Source: [Clostridium] asparagiforme DSM 15981
GTDB taxonomy: Bacteria > Bacillota > Clostridia > Lachnospirales > Lachnospiraceae
DNA: 64,000 nt
Direction: 5' to 3'
NCBI GenBank assembly: GCA_025149125.1
Contig: CP102272.1
Location: forward strand, 806,001 to 870,000
The position numbers and the translations under genes were made by a program. The first letter of the stretch is position 1, and each line of letters begins with the position of its first letter. This document shows positions 44,750-54,240 of this stretch, piece by piece. The notes under the pieces were generated by a model. The model was not told where the DNA came from. It saw only the letters and a program-made list of their open reading frames with translations, and ran no database searches.

Positions 44750-45796
44750 ATGAGCACACAGACGGTGAGAACGGAAATTATCAATAATGTCATGGTGGCA
44801 ATGTCGTACTATATTGAGCAGCAGGCTGTTTTAATGGCCTTAGAGCAGGTCATGCAACAGGAATTAGTCCGGGTGAATCTGGAGGAGATTACAACCCTGC
44901 CTGCGGAGCGAATGAACCATGTGGACGAACGTAATAAGTATTTGATCCAGTTGTTTATGATCAAGAAGCGTGATCTTTCTAAGGAGACGCTTACGAGCTA
45001 CTTGAGCGCGGTTAAGCGGCTGATGGTTGAGATTAACGGGAAGTCGTTGGATCAGATGGACGAGACGGACATTGACTGGTATCTGACACAATACGAACAG
45101 CGTAACGTATCATCCGGCGGAAAAAAGAACGAAGCGTCTACAGTCAATAACGAACGCAGGTTTTTGTCGGCGTTCTATACGTGGATGCGCAAGGCCAAGC
45201 TGATCGCGGATAATCCTGTGGAGAGCATACCGGCCAAGAAGGTGCCACGAAAACCGATTGATTACTATTCGGCGGAGGAGATAGCGCGGATCAGAGACGC
45301 TTGTAAGAACCCGCGGGAACGGGCAATCGTTGAGGTGTTCCGCAGCACAGGAGCACGAGTGGGTGAGATCGCGGAGATTACCCTGGATCAGTTGGACCTT
45401 GAGACTGGTGACATTATGATTCAGGGTGAGAAGGGCGGCCGTTATCGAACAATCTATCTTGATGATGACGCACGGTACTATTACAGGATGTATCTGGCTA
45501 CACGCAAGGATGACAGCCCATACCTGTTGCCGCATTCACGCAAGCCATATGGGAAGATGAGCACGGATGCGTATCGGAGTGTCATGAAAACCATTGGGAG
45601 GCGTGCTGGATTGATGTGCCGTGTGTATCCGCACAAAATGCGCAAGACGCTGGGCATGAATCTCAAAAATCGCGGTGTCGATCTGGGCATTATCCAGGAG
45701 GTTCTCGGACATGCCAATCCCGCGGTGACAAGTCAGTATTATGCACAATCAACGCCCAAGACATTAAGAAGCGTCAGGGAGAGAATGGCAGTATAG
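44750..45796 (+). CDS. Tyrosine recombinase, late-region type, element 2
   Basis: 348 aa; ATG 44750 follows AAGAGGAGGATAAT. Catalytic residues: Arg in RSTGARVGEIAEI, Lys in QGEKGGRYRTIYL, HKMRKTL, LGHAN and Tyr in TSQYYAQS. It has exactly the length of the element 1 enzyme but is clearly divergent, showing that this slot is maintained while the enzyme is exchanged. Not the integrase of element 2, which lies beyond the window. Confidence 0.85.
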   Translation: MSTQTVRTEIINNVMVAMSYYIEQQAVLMALEQVMQQELVRVNLEEITTLPAERMNHVDERNKYLIQLFMIKKRDLSKETLTSYLSAVKRLMVEINGKSLDQMDETDIDWYLTQYEQRNVSSGGKKNEASTVNNERRFLSAFYTWMRKAKLIADNPVESIPAKKVPRKPIDYYSAEEIARIRDACKNPRERAIVEVFRSTGARVGEIAEITLDQLDLETGDIMIQGEKGGRYRTIYLDDDARYYYRMYLATRKDDSPYLLPHSRKPYGKMSTDAYRSVMKTIGRRAGLMCRVYPHKMRKTLGMNLKNRGVDLGIIQEVLGHANPAVTSQYYAQSTPKTLRSVRERMAV

Positions 45797-45809
45797 AGGA
45801 GGAAAGTGA

Positions 45810-46232
45810 GTGAGTGAGATCAAGATAACCCGGAAACTACTGGACGAGTACCGGGATATGAGGAAGAAGCGGACCATTCCAATTTTGGAGATGGAGCTGC
45901 GGGAGATGAGAGAAGGGGACAACGGGTTCGGGAATAGCACTATCTTTGACTACCGAGACGGCTTCCCCAGGCCCCAGAGCGTGGTGGGGTTTGATTGGGA
46001 ACAGTATGAGCGCCGAGAGAAGGCGCTTGAACGTAAGAAGGATGTTTCCAAGGCAGTGGAGAAGTGGATCGAGGAGATCGAGGATGGTCAGACGCGGTGC
46101 GTGTTTCGCATGTTCTACCGGGATGTTATGGAGTGGGGGAAAATAGCTGCAAAGACGGGATACAGCACAAGCCCGGATTATCCGCGAAAGATGATAAGAG
46201 ATGCCTACATTGAGAAATGCGGGATCAAATAA
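45810..46232 (+). CDS. ArpU/RinA-like late regulator, element 2
   Basis: 140 aa; GTG 45810 follows AGAGGAGGAAAGTGA. Shares the NSTIFDYRDGFPRPQSVVGF block and the RCVFRMFYRDVMEWGKIAAK end with 3717-4133. Its stop is 6 nt before the triple repeats of its presumed target promoter. The repeats differ between elements, in line with changes in the regulator's C-terminal half. Confidence 0.75.
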   Translation: MSEIKITRKLLDEYRDMRKKRTIPILEMELREMREGDNGFGNSTIFDYRDGFPRPQSVVGFDWEQYERREKALERKKDVSKAVEKWIEEIEDGQTRCVFRMFYRDVMEWGKIAAKTGYSTSPDYPRKMIRDAYIEKCGIK

Positions 46233-46237
46233 AAGTA

Positions 46238-46274
46238 ATCCGTTCTATCCGCTCTATCCGTTGTAGAATATAAT
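46238..46274 (+). promoter_or_regulatory. Late promoter with three 9-bp repeats, element 2
   Basis: ATCCGTTCT, ATCCGCTCT and ATCCGTTGT abut from 46238 to 46264, then AGAA and -10 TATAAT (46269-46274). Same spacing as 4138-4173. The conserved structured leader follows (46275 to about 46350). Confidence 0.7.
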
Positions 46275-46441
46275 TAGGCCAAAGGGTTCAGCCCGGAGGC
46301 CGCCCCCAATCCCCCATAAGAAGCGGTTGCCGGGTGTAACACCCCGGTGATCGATTTGGTTGATACCAGACCAATGCGCAAAGGTATCCGTACAGCCAGC
46401 CACGCAGAGCTTGGTGCATACCGGGGAGGACCCGGTATTGT

Positions 46442-46515
46442 TGCGGGATAGAGCAGTAAGGCAGCTCGTCGGGTTCATTCCCCGAAGGTCGGTGGTTCAA
46501 ATCCACCTCCCGCTA
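46442..46515 (+). tRNA. Initiator-like tRNA-Met (CAT), element 2
   Basis: Same cloverleaf as 4421-4494 with one base different in the variable loop (AGGTC instead of ATGTC). Anticodon loop TTCATTC and the T-T 1-72 mismatch are retained, so the odd features are not sequencing noise. Confidence 0.75.
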
Positions 46516-46524
46516 CTCATTAAT

Positions 46525-46551
46525 AGAGGACTTCCACACGGAGGTCCTTTT
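46525..46551 (+). terminator. Hairpin terminator after the tRNA, element 2
   Basis: AGAGGACTTCC-ACAC-GGAGGTCCTTTT; changes relative to 4502-4533 preserve pairing. Confidence 0.65.
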
Positions 46552-46630
46552 GTTTACCCATTTACCATACGCCGGGTGAAACCAAGACCGGCGGACCTCC
46601 TTCTACAATCACGGAAAGGCGGTGATCCAT

Positions 46631-47509
46631 ATGGCGAGAGCGCCGGACCACAGAGCAGAGATAGCGCGGGACATGTTCCTGACGGGGAAGAAGCTGGTTG
46701 ACATTGCCAACGAGCTTGGAGTGCCAGACAGCACGGTCCGCAGATGGAAACACACTTATAAGTGGGAGGGCGAACGCTCGGAAAAGGTAATCGAACGCTC
46801 GAAAAGAAAAGGCGAACGTTCAGAAAAGAAAACGAACGCTCGGAAAGAAGAAACAAAGGCCGTTGCTGATGAGGTCATACAGGTAGTTGATAATCCTGAT
46901 CTGACTGACATGCAACGGCTTTTTTGTATTCTGTACGTCAGATGTTTCAACGCAACAAAAGCCGCAATCAAAGCAGGATATAGTCGGAATAGCGCAATGG
47001 AACAAGGTTATCAGCTACTACGGAATCCTTCAGTCAAGGGCGAAATAGCGCGCCTGAAGCAACATAGGCTTAACCAGGCCATGCTGGAGGAGGCGGACAT
47101 ATTCCAGAAATACATGGACATTGCGTTCTCAGACATTACCGACTACGTGGAGTTCGGCCGGGAGGAAGTTCAGGTAATGGGGGCGTTCGGACCCGTCCAG
47201 GTAGATGATCCTGAAACGGGAGAAAAGAAAACGCTCACAAAAGAGATCAACAGCGTTCGGTTCCGCGAATCGAACGAAGTAGACGGAACGCTCATTACTG
47301 AGGTCAAACAGGGCAAGGACGGCGCAAGCATTAAACTGGCGGACCGTATGCGGGCGCTGGACTGGCTGGCGGAGCACATGGACCTTGCAACGGCAGAGCA
47401 GCGGGCGCGTGTTGCGCAGCTCAGAGCGCAGACCGACAAATTAACCGGTAACAACGAGGAAATCGAGGATATGGGAGAGGTGGAGGGCGATATCTATGGC
47501 GGAAAATAA
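46631..47509 (+). CDS. Terminase small subunit (separate), element 2
   Basis: 292 aa; ATG 46631 behind AAAGGCGGTGATCCAT. HTH (LVDIANELGVPDSTVRRW), charged repeat linker, Terminase_2-like core (FCILYVRCFNATKAAIKAGY; SVKGEIARLKQHRLNQAMLE), and a C-terminal tail with NNEEIEDMGEVEGDI. Nearly identical to the N-terminal part of the element 1 fusion until about residue 250. It overlaps the TerL gene by 14 nt. Confidence 0.85.
   Translation: MARAPDHRAEIARDMFLTGKKLVDIANELGVPDSTVRRWKHTYKWEGERSEKVIERSKRKGERSEKKTNARKEETKAVADEVIQVVDNPDLTDMQRLFCILYVRCFNATKAAIKAGYSRNSAMEQGYQLLRNPSVKGEIARLKQHRLNQAMLEEADIFQKYMDIAFSDITDYVEFGREEVQVMGAFGPVQVDDPETGEKKTLTKEINSVRFRESNEVDGTLITEVKQGKDGASIKLADRMRALDWLAEHMDLATAEQRARVAQLRAQTDKLTGNNEEIEDMGEVEGDIYGGK
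46770..46846 (+). repeat. Four iterons inside terS, element 2
   Basis: GCGAACGCTCGGAAA-like units begin at 46770, 46791, 46812 and 46832 (21, 21, 20 bp apart), one unit more than in element 1. They code the linker ERSEKVIERSKRKGERSEKK. Confidence 0.6.
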
Positions 47510-48872
47510 GTTCGTCAGGAAGCGCACCATTCCATTCCGGTTTTCGGAAAAGCACAAGGATTATATTCGCGCTTGTGAGGCGTGCATGTACAATGTGGCT
47601 GAAGGCGCGGTAAGAGCGGGGAAAACGGTTGACAATATATTTGCATTCGCGCATGAGCTTAAAACAACGCCGGATCGGATACATCTGGCTACTGGCTCCA
47701 CGATGGCGAACGCCAAGCTTAATATTGGTGACGCGAACGGTTTCGGGCTGGAATACATTTTCCGCGGTCAATGTCATTGGGGGAAATATAAGGACAACGA
47801 GGCGCTGTTCGTCAAAGGGCCAGATACCCACGGTAAGCAGAAAATCATTATTTTCGCCGGTGGAGCCAAGGAGGACAGCTACAAGAAGATTCGCGGTAAC
47901 TCATATGGCATGTGGATCGCAACGGAGATCAACCTCCACCACGACAATACCATCAAGGAGGCGTTCAACCGACAGTTGGCGGCAAAGCGCCTGAAAGTGT
48001 TCTGGGACCTTAACCCAGACAACCCAAGGGCTACAATATACTCCGATTACATAGACAAGTATCAGCGACAGGCCGACGCTGGGGGATTCCCTGGCGGATA
48101 CAATTACATGCACTGTACGATCTACGACAATATTAATATCACTCAGGATCGGCTGCGGGAAATCGAAAGCCGGTATGACAAAAACAGTATATGGTATCTG
48201 CGGGATATAAAAGGAATGCGTGTCGTAGCCAACGGGTTGATATACCGCAGGTTTGCGGATGATACCAGCACCAAGCAATACACTTTCCGAATCCCTGAGA
48301 AACCCAAGGATATTATGGAAATTAACTTGGGGATTGACTTTGGTGGCAGCAGTTCCGGTCACTCCTTCACCGCAACCGCAATTACTAGAGGATATCATAA
48401 TGTGGTTGCTCTGGCATCCGAATGGATCGGCTGCAAGGATGAGATGGGAAACCAAATTGAGATAGACCCGGAAACTCTGGGAAACAGATTTTGCGATTTT
48501 TGCCAGAAGATCATAAGCCGTTATGGTTATATCACAGCGGTATATGCAGACAGCGCAGAACAGACGTTAATAGCTGGTATCCGCAGTAGCCTCCGCAAGC
48601 ACGGGCTTGGATGGGTGCGGGTTGAGAATGCGCTAAAAATTGAGATCAACGATAGAATCAACGCAACGGCCATATTGATGGCGCAGGGGCGTTTTTTCTA
48701 TGTTGGCGGAGAGTGTGCAAGTCTGGTCAATGCCCTGAGTACGGCAGTGTGGGACCCGAAAGAGTTAACAAAGAACGTCAGACTGGATGACGGAACCAGT
48801 GATGTTGATAGTCTGGACAGTTTTGAATATACGTTTGAGCGGATCATCAGCCGCTTGATCAAATATGGTTAG
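47496..48872 (+). CDS. Terminase large subunit, element 2
   Basis: 458 aa. Walker A-like EGAVRAGKTVDN, Walker B-like MWIATEINLH, and nuclease acidic positions in LGIDFGGSSSGHS, VYADSAEQTLI and DVDSLDSFEYTFE. This is a PBSX/Terminase_6-like TerL, unlike the TerL half of the element 1 fusion. Powers packaging and makes the cuts. Confidence 0.82.
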   Translation: MAENKFVRKRTIPFRFSEKHKDYIRACEACMYNVAEGAVRAGKTVDNIFAFAHELKTTPDRIHLATGSTMANAKLNIGDANGFGLEYIFRGQCHWGKYKDNEALFVKGPDTHGKQKIIIFAGGAKEDSYKKIRGNSYGMWIATEINLHHDNTIKEAFNRQLAAKRLKVFWDLNPDNPRATIYSDYIDKYQRQADAGGFPGGYNYMHCTIYDNINITQDRLREIESRYDKNSIWYLRDIKGMRVVANGLIYRRFADDTSTKQYTFRIPEKPKDIMEINLGIDFGGSSSGHSFTATAITRGYHNVVALASEWIGCKDEMGNQIEIDPETLGNRFCDFCQKIISRYGYITAVYADSAEQTLIAGIRSSLRKHGLGWVRVENALKIEINDRINATAILMAQGRFFYVGGECASLVNALSTAVWDPKELTKNVRLDDGTSDVDSLDSFEYTFERIISRLIKYG

Positions 48873-48886
48873 GGGAGGTGATGGGA

Positions 48887-50266
48887 ATGAAATTCACGAA
48901 AATGCTGGCGCTGATAACGGATATCCTGAACAAGGACGCTGACACACAGGTGGATGTGTGCTTGACGGCGCAGATGGCGAACCAGATAGAGCTATGGACC
49001 AGAATGTATGAGAACCGGTCCCCATGGGTGAACAACAAGGATGTGCTCAGCGCCAACTTGGCTCCTGCCATTGCCTCAGAGCTTGCGCGTCTGGTCACAT
49101 TGGAAATGAAATCAGATATCACCGGCGGTCCGGCGGCGAATTACTTGAATGAGCAGTACAAGAAAAAAGTAATCAAAGATATTCGCAGGTATGTGGAATA
49201 TGGATGCGCAAAAGGCGGATTGATTATCAAACCGTATGTGACCAAACAAGGTTTGGCTGTCCAGTATGTCCAGGCTGATTGCTTTTTCCCCTTGTCATTT
49301 GACAGCTCTGGGCGAATTACTCAGTGTGTTTTCACGGAGCAATTCAGAAAAGGCAAGAAGATATATACCAGATTGGAGGTTCACACCTTACAGGGTGATC
49401 ACATCCAAATCAATAACCGAGCATTTGTGGCAACGAACGACTACAGCCTGGGGAGCGAGGTTCCGGTGGGAACGGTAGACAGATGGTCGGAATTAGCACC
49501 GAACGTTACGTTCGAAGGCGCTGATCGGCTGCTGTTTGGGTATTTCAAAATCCCAATGGCGAACGCGGAAGATTCTGACAGCCCTTTGGGGGTATCGGTG
49601 TATTCAAGGGCGGTTGACCTGATCCAGGAGGCTGACCGGCGGTATTCAAACATCTGTTGGGAGTATGAAGGAACACAGTTGGCGGTGCATGTATCCACAT
49701 CCATGCTGAAATACAATAAGGATCAGGATAAGCTTGAATATCCTGGTGGAAAGGCCAGGTTATACAGAAATCTTGATTATGACACCGGTGTTACAGACAA
49801 GCCATTTTTTGACACGTTCAGCCCAGAAATACGCGACGTCGCGTTGTTCAATGGATTCAATAACCAACTGAAACTAATCGAATTTAATTGTTGCCTGGCC
49901 TATGGTACATTGTCAGACCCACAGAATATCGATAAGACGGCCACAGAGATTAAGACCAGCAAACAGCGATCTTACACAATGGTTGCAGATACGCAAATGG
50001 CTCTTCAAGACGCCCTGGAGGACCTGGTATATGCCATGAATTTCTGGGCTGTTTTGTATGGATTGGTTCCTCCTGGGAGCGACTACAAAGTGTCGTTTGA
50101 TTGGGATGATAGTGTGATTGTGGACGCTGAGACGGAGCGGGAGCAGGACAGGAAAGACGTGGCAATGGGGGTTATGCGGGTAGAAGAATACCGTGCCAAG
50201 TGGTACGGGGAGACGCTGGAAGAAGCGGCCAAGAACTTGCCAGATGTGGCCGCTGTAGAGGAGTGA
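48887..50266 (+). CDS. Portal protein, element 2
   Basis: About 459 aa; ATG 48887 follows GGGGAGGTGATGGGA (earlier GTG/ATG codons overlap the ribosome site). Portal-like throughout (QIELWTRMYENRSPWVNNKD; FDTFSPEIRDVALFNGFNNQ). The C-terminal EYRAKWYGETLEEAAKNLPD is shared with element 1, the remainder is divergent. Confidence 0.83.
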   Translation: MKFTKMLALITDILNKDADTQVDVCLTAQMANQIELWTRMYENRSPWVNNKDVLSANLAPAIASELARLVTLEMKSDITGGPAANYLNEQYKKKVIKDIRRYVEYGCAKGGLIIKPYVTKQGLAVQYVQADCFFPLSFDSSGRITQCVFTEQFRKGKKIYTRLEVHTLQGDHIQINNRAFVATNDYSLGSEVPVGTVDRWSELAPNVTFEGADRLLFGYFKIPMANAEDSDSPLGVSVYSRAVDLIQEADRRYSNICWEYEGTQLAVHVSTSMLKYNKDQDKLEYPGGKARLYRNLDYDTGVTDKPFFDTFSPEIRDVALFNGFNNQLKLIEFNCCLAYGTLSDPQNIDKTATEIKTSKQRSYTMVADTQMALQDALEDLVYAMNFWAVLYGLVPPGSDYKVSFDWDDSVIVDAETEREQDRKDVAMGVMRVEEYRAKWYGETLEEAAKNLPDVAAVEE

Positions 50267-50270
50267 TACC

Positions 50271-51449
50271 ATGACGCCCGATGAACTGGAGAAATTGCCG
50301 AAACCGTTGGAGCGCATTATAAGGGACTTGGAAATGTCCATAATGCAGGAGATTATAGAACGGATCAAGGCAGTAGCCCAGATAACGCCGGTCACTGACT
50401 GGCTCCTGGTGAGGTTGTCGGCCATTGGTACGAGTAAGGCCAAGATCAAGCATATGATTGGGGAAGCACTCATAGAGTCAGACCTTCGGGTGGATGATAT
50501 CTATGAACAGGCGGTGCGTTCGGACTTCATTCGCAACAAGGAAATATATGAGGCTGTAGAAAAAGAATACATCCCCTACGAGGAAAACAAGTGGTTGCAA
50601 CAAGTTGTTGAAACAGCCAGGAGGCAGACCAAGGACAGCTTGCGTCCCATGGAAAATATCACCCAGACAATGGGATTCAATGTTCCAATGGGTGGCGGCA
50701 AGAAGGTGTTCACGCCATTGTCTGAGTACCTGGAGCGTAGCATGGATAAGGCCATGATGGGGATTGTCACAGGCTCTAAGACCTACAGCCAGGCCGTGGG
50801 TGATGTAATTGACGAGATGACGGCCAGCGGAATTCGAACGGTAGATTATGCCTCCGGTAAGTCGGATCGGATTGAGGTGGCCGCCCGGCGGGCTGTTATG
50901 ACCGGCGTGGCCCAGATGACGGATAAGGTCAACGAGAAAAACGCCGAGGAGTTGGAAACAGATCACTGGGAAGTCGATTGGCACATGGGCGCCAGGAACA
51001 CTGGAACGGGATATCTTAATCACCAGAACTGGCAGGGGAAAGTATACAGCAGCGCAGAAATGCGGACCATTTGCGGGCTGGGTGAAATGCTTGGTTTTGC
51101 AGGAATTAACTGCTATCATATTCGGTTCCCGTTTATCCTTGGTATCAGCAAGCGGAAATATACGGATGAGTGGCTGGATGAGCAGAACCGGAGGGAAAAC
51201 GAGAAAAAGGTTTTCCGAGGCCAGGAATATAATACATATGGGGCCTTACAGTATCAGCGGAGCCTTGAACGGACCATTCGTAAGCAGAAACAGGACGTTG
51301 CGTTACTAGAGGCTGCTGGAGCTGATAAGGATATTATCACAGCAGCAAAATGCCGGTTGAGATTGACCAATAAAACATATACAGAATTTTCAAGGGAAAT
51401 GGGACTGCGGCAGCAACGGGAGCGGCTGCGGATCGCGAAAACGGCATAA
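50271..51449 (+). CDS. Phage minor capsid protein 2, element 2
   Basis: 392 aa, near-identical to 8055-9233. Differences cluster at residues 60-75 and in the last third. Conserved TASGIRTVDYASGKSDRIEV and GINCYHIRFPF motifs. Ends in TAA rather than TGA. Confidence 0.87.
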   Translation: MTPDELEKLPKPLERIIRDLEMSIMQEIIERIKAVAQITPVTDWLLVRLSAIGTSKAKIKHMIGEALIESDLRVDDIYEQAVRSDFIRNKEIYEAVEKEYIPYEENKWLQQVVETARRQTKDSLRPMENITQTMGFNVPMGGGKKVFTPLSEYLERSMDKAMMGIVTGSKTYSQAVGDVIDEMTASGIRTVDYASGKSDRIEVAARRAVMTGVAQMTDKVNEKNAEELETDHWEVDWHMGARNTGTGYLNHQNWQGKVYSSAEMRTICGLGEMLGFAGINCYHIRFPFILGISKRKYTDEWLDEQNRRENEKKVFRGQEYNTYGALQYQRSLERTIRKQKQDVALLEAAGADKDIITAAKCRLRLTNKTYTEFSREMGLRQQRERLRIAKTA

Positions 51450-51463
51450 AGGAGGTGAGGGGA

Positions 51464-51592
51464 TTGGGATTATTTATACGTTTGAGGCAACGATACTGCA
51501 AACATAATTATCGCAAGCATTGGAGCCGTTAAAACGGTGGATATGTGAAACGCTGCACTAAGTGCAACAAGGTTGTATCGTATGAGAGGTAA
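51464..51592 (+). pseudogene. Zinc-ribbon ORF interrupted by a stop
   Basis: TTG 51464 behind AAGGAGGTGAGGGGA starts LGLFIRLRQRYCKHNYRKHW, S-R, then TAA, and continues in frame as NGGYVKRCTKCNKVVSYER. Element 1 lacks the stop but has lost the start. Together the copies suggest an original small zinc-ribbon protein with about 42 residues. Confidence 0.5.
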
Positions 51593-51622
51593 GCATCCAG
51601 GAATATCCTGGGTGCTATTTTA
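51593..51622 (+). terminator. Rho-independent terminator, element 2
   Basis: GCATCCAGG-AATAT-CCTGGGTGC then TATTTTAT; equivalent to 9345-9373. Confidence 0.7.
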
Positions 51623-51720
51623 TACCCCAAATTGGTCAGATGATAAGACCTAAAATAGTCAGCCGTTGGTGGATGGTTACACACCTACAAATAACCTAAT
51701 GACGGGCAGGAAAGGAAAAA

Positions 51721-52254
51721 ATGAAAACAGAAGATTTACAGGCGAAAGGATTGTCTCAGGATCAGATCGATTATGTCATGGCTGAGTATGGCAAGGACAT
51801 TAACGGGATCAAGCAGGAAAGAGACAACTACAAAACACAGCTTTCGACCGCTCAGACAACGCTTAAAAGCTTTGAGGGAGTCAATGTTTCTGAACTTCAG
51901 GGAAAAATCGCCACGCTTACGGCGGACATGGCAACTAAGGAAGCAGAATATCAAAAACAGCTTGCGGATCGTGATTTTAATGATCTGCTGAAGAACACGG
52001 CGGAGGGGTACAAACCCAGAGATATCAAGGCTGTAATGCCGTTCATTGACGTTGAAAAGCTGAAGGCCAGTAAGAACCAGGAACAGGACATAAAAGCGGC
52101 CATTGAGTCCGTAAAGAAGGAAAAGGCATATCTGTTTCAAGACGTGGCGATTCCGAGAGTGGTTTCACAGACTCCCGGTCCTGGTGGGGAGAAAACAGAC
52201 GACACGAGAACAAGAGCAAATGAAGCTCTAAGAAACCTTTTAGGAAGAGAATAA
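51721..52254 (+). CDS. Scaffold protein (GP20-like), element 2
   Basis: 177 aa; ATG after GGCAGGAAAGGAAAAA. Coiled coil (KQERDNYKTQLSTAQTTLKS; ATLTADMATKEAEYQKQLAD), conserved EGYKPRDIKAVMPFIDVEKL and a C-terminal TRANEALRNLLGRE helix. Different from the element 1 scaffold, matched to its own capsid. Confidence 0.78.
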   Translation: MKTEDLQAKGLSQDQIDYVMAEYGKDINGIKQERDNYKTQLSTAQTTLKSFEGVNVSELQGKIATLTADMATKEAEYQKQLADRDFNDLLKNTAEGYKPRDIKAVMPFIDVEKLKASKNQEQDIKAAIESVKKEKAYLFQDVAIPRVVSQTPGPGGEKTDDTRTRANEALRNLLGRE

Positions 52255-52266
52255 GGAGGGCAAATT

Positions 52267-53460
52267 ATGCCGGTAAATATTACAAGCAGGGCCGATGCGG
52301 AGGCTCTTATTCGTGAGCAGGTTATTTCAACAATTTTTCAGGATGCACCGAAACAGTCCACATTTATGTCCCTGGCGCGTAAGCTTCCGAACATGACAAG
52401 CAATCAGACCAGGATGAGGGTACTTGACTTCTTACCAACCGCATATTGGGTGGATGGCGATACTGGGATGAAGCAGACAACCAGACAGGCTTGGGATAAC
52501 GTGTACATTGAAGCCGCAGAGCTGGCGGTCATTGTACCGATCCCGGAGGCGGTTCTGGACGACGCCGAGTTTGATATTTTTGGGGAGATTACTCCGCGAG
52601 TAAATGAAGCTATCGGTCAGAGGGTAGACAGCGCTATCATTTTCGGGGCAAACCGTCCGCGTAATTGGCAGAACGATATTATCACGTTGGCCAGACAGGC
52701 GGGTAATAACGTGGCAGTAGGTTCCAATCCAGATTATTATAATCTGCTCTTGGGAGAGGGCGGTGTTATTTCCAAGGTAGAGGAAGATGGATATATGGCT
52801 ACCGGAGCCCTGGCTGCAATGACCATGAGGGCAAAGCTTAGGGGCATTCGTGCGGATGATGGAAGTCTTATTTTCAAGTCCGATATGCAGGGGTCCACGA
52901 ACTATTCACTGGACGGTGCACCAATGTATTTCCCGCAGAATGGGGCCTATGACAATACGATTGCACAGTTGATTGTTGGTGATTTTAAGCAGGCAGTGTA
53001 CTCCATCCGCCAGGATGTGACAGTGAAAATCCTTGACCAGGGTGTGATTCAGGACCCGGTCACAAAAGAAATCGTCTACAACCTGGCCCAGCAGGACATG
53101 GTAGCACTGCGAATTGTGTTTCGTATGGGGTGGGCGCTTCCGAATCCGGCAACCAGAATGGACGAGGATCGTGTAGGCTGCCCGTTCGCATACTTAGAGC
53201 CGACAAGTCCGGCAATTACCCAGAAAGTAACCTTCACGGTTAAGGATAATGCCGAAACAGCCGTAGCAATCGAAGGAGCCATTGTTGACGTGAACGGGTC
53301 CCGGAAGAAAACGGATGCGTCTGGTGTAGCAGAGTTCAACTTAAGAGCAGGAACATATCCGGCGAGGATCAAAAAGTCCGGTTATGGTACGATCAATGAT
53401 ACTGTGGCGGTTACATCTGCGGCGGTGTCCAAAGATATTACGCTGATTCCGCACGCATGA
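52267..53460 (+). CDS. Major capsid protein with C-terminal Ig-like domain
   Basis: 397 aa; ATG after AAGGAGGGCAAATT. The HK97-type start (SRADAEALIREQVISTIFQD; AELAVIVPIPEAVLDDAEFD) is typical of Phage_capsid proteins. Residues from about 325 (VTFTVKDNAETAVAIEGAIV; DVNGSRKKTDASGVAEFNLR; AGTYPARIKKSGYGTIND) form a carboxypeptidase-regulatory/Ig-like beta sandwich. It would decorate the capsid surface, probably for weak adhesion to glycans or for stability. Absent from the element 1 capsid. Confidence 0.82.
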   Translation: MPVNITSRADAEALIREQVISTIFQDAPKQSTFMSLARKLPNMTSNQTRMRVLDFLPTAYWVDGDTGMKQTTRQAWDNVYIEAAELAVIVPIPEAVLDDAEFDIFGEITPRVNEAIGQRVDSAIIFGANRPRNWQNDIITLARQAGNNVAVGSNPDYYNLLLGEGGVISKVEEDGYMATGALAAMTMRAKLRGIRADDGSLIFKSDMQGSTNYSLDGAPMYFPQNGAYDNTIAQLIVGDFKQAVYSIRQDVTVKILDQGVIQDPVTKEIVYNLAQQDMVALRIVFRMGWALPNPATRMDEDRVGCPFAYLEPTSPAITQKVTFTVKDNAETAVAIEGAIVDVNGSRKKTDASGVAEFNLRAGTYPARIKKSGYGTINDTVAVTSAAVSKDITLIPHA

Positions 53461-53478
53461 TAGGAAAGGGTGGAGCTG

Positions 53479-53850
53479 ATGGTATATGCAGATGAAAAGT
53501 ATTATACGGAAAAGTATTTGCTTGGCAGGAAGCCGGTCATCAGCTCTGGCTTCCCCTTCTACGCCCGCCAGGCCAGCCAGGTGATTGATCAGCACACCTT
53601 CGGCCGGCTAAAGGACGTTCAGGACGTACCGGAATTGGTCAAGATGTGTTGCTGTGAACTGGCCGAAGAAGAGTTCCGGCGTGAGAAACAGCAGCGAGAA
53701 TCCGGCGGAAAAACGGCGGAGAAGATTGGTACATATTCGGTCAGCTTTGGAACGGCGCGTGATCTGGCTGAGGCATCACGATTGGGCTTGCGGTATATCG
53801 TCAAAAAGTGGCTGGAGGATACCGGGTTGTGTTATCAGGGGGTGGATTGA
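53479..53850 (+). CDS. Head-tail connector protein, element 2
   Basis: 123 aa; ATG 53479 aligns with the element 1 start (an upstream GTG at 53470 is possible). Nearly identical to 11084-11455; the near-identical DNA block between the elements begins here, right after the exchanged capsid. Confidence 0.74.
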   Translation: MVYADEKYYTEKYLLGRKPVISSGFPFYARQASQVIDQHTFGRLKDVQDVPELVKMCCCELAEEEFRREKQQRESGGKTAEKIGTYSVSFGTARDLAEASRLGLRYIVKKWLEDTGLCYQGVD

Positions 53851-54230
53851 TGTATACCAATTCGGATGTGACACTGTACCTGTACAGCAAGGACGGGCCG
53901 ACGGTGAAATACACCCGTAAGCCCATAGAAGGGGTGTACTGGGAGGATGTAAGGCAATCCACATTTCTGCGCACTGGTCAGCGTGACGCATGTTCTGTGC
54001 TGCTGGTGATCCCCATTGAGAGTCTGGACGGTCCAATAAAGTTCACGCAAGGGCGTGATCTGGCCGTGAAAGGGATTGTTGCTGACGAGATTGACAGCAG
54101 CAGCCAGGAGGCGTTATCCAAGTCATTGGCTGCGCTGAAATCCACACATGAATATGTGACTATAACCACGGTGGATGAGCGGCTGTATGGAAGCGAGACA
54201 GTGCAGCATTACGAACTGTCCTGTAAGTAG
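53850..54230 (+). CDS. Minor capsid protein 1-like, element 2
   Basis: 126 aa, ATG overlapping the preceding TGA. Same as 11455-11835 with about ten substitutions (for example SALLVIPLES to SVLLVIPIES). Head closure role inferred from order. Confidence 0.7.
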   Translation: MYTNSDVTLYLYSKDGPTVKYTRKPIEGVYWEDVRQSTFLRTGQRDACSVLLVIPIESLDGPIKFTQGRDLAVKGIVADEIDSSSQEALSKSLAALKSTHEYVTITTVDERLYGSETVQHYELSCK

Positions 54231-54240
54231 GTGATATTAC

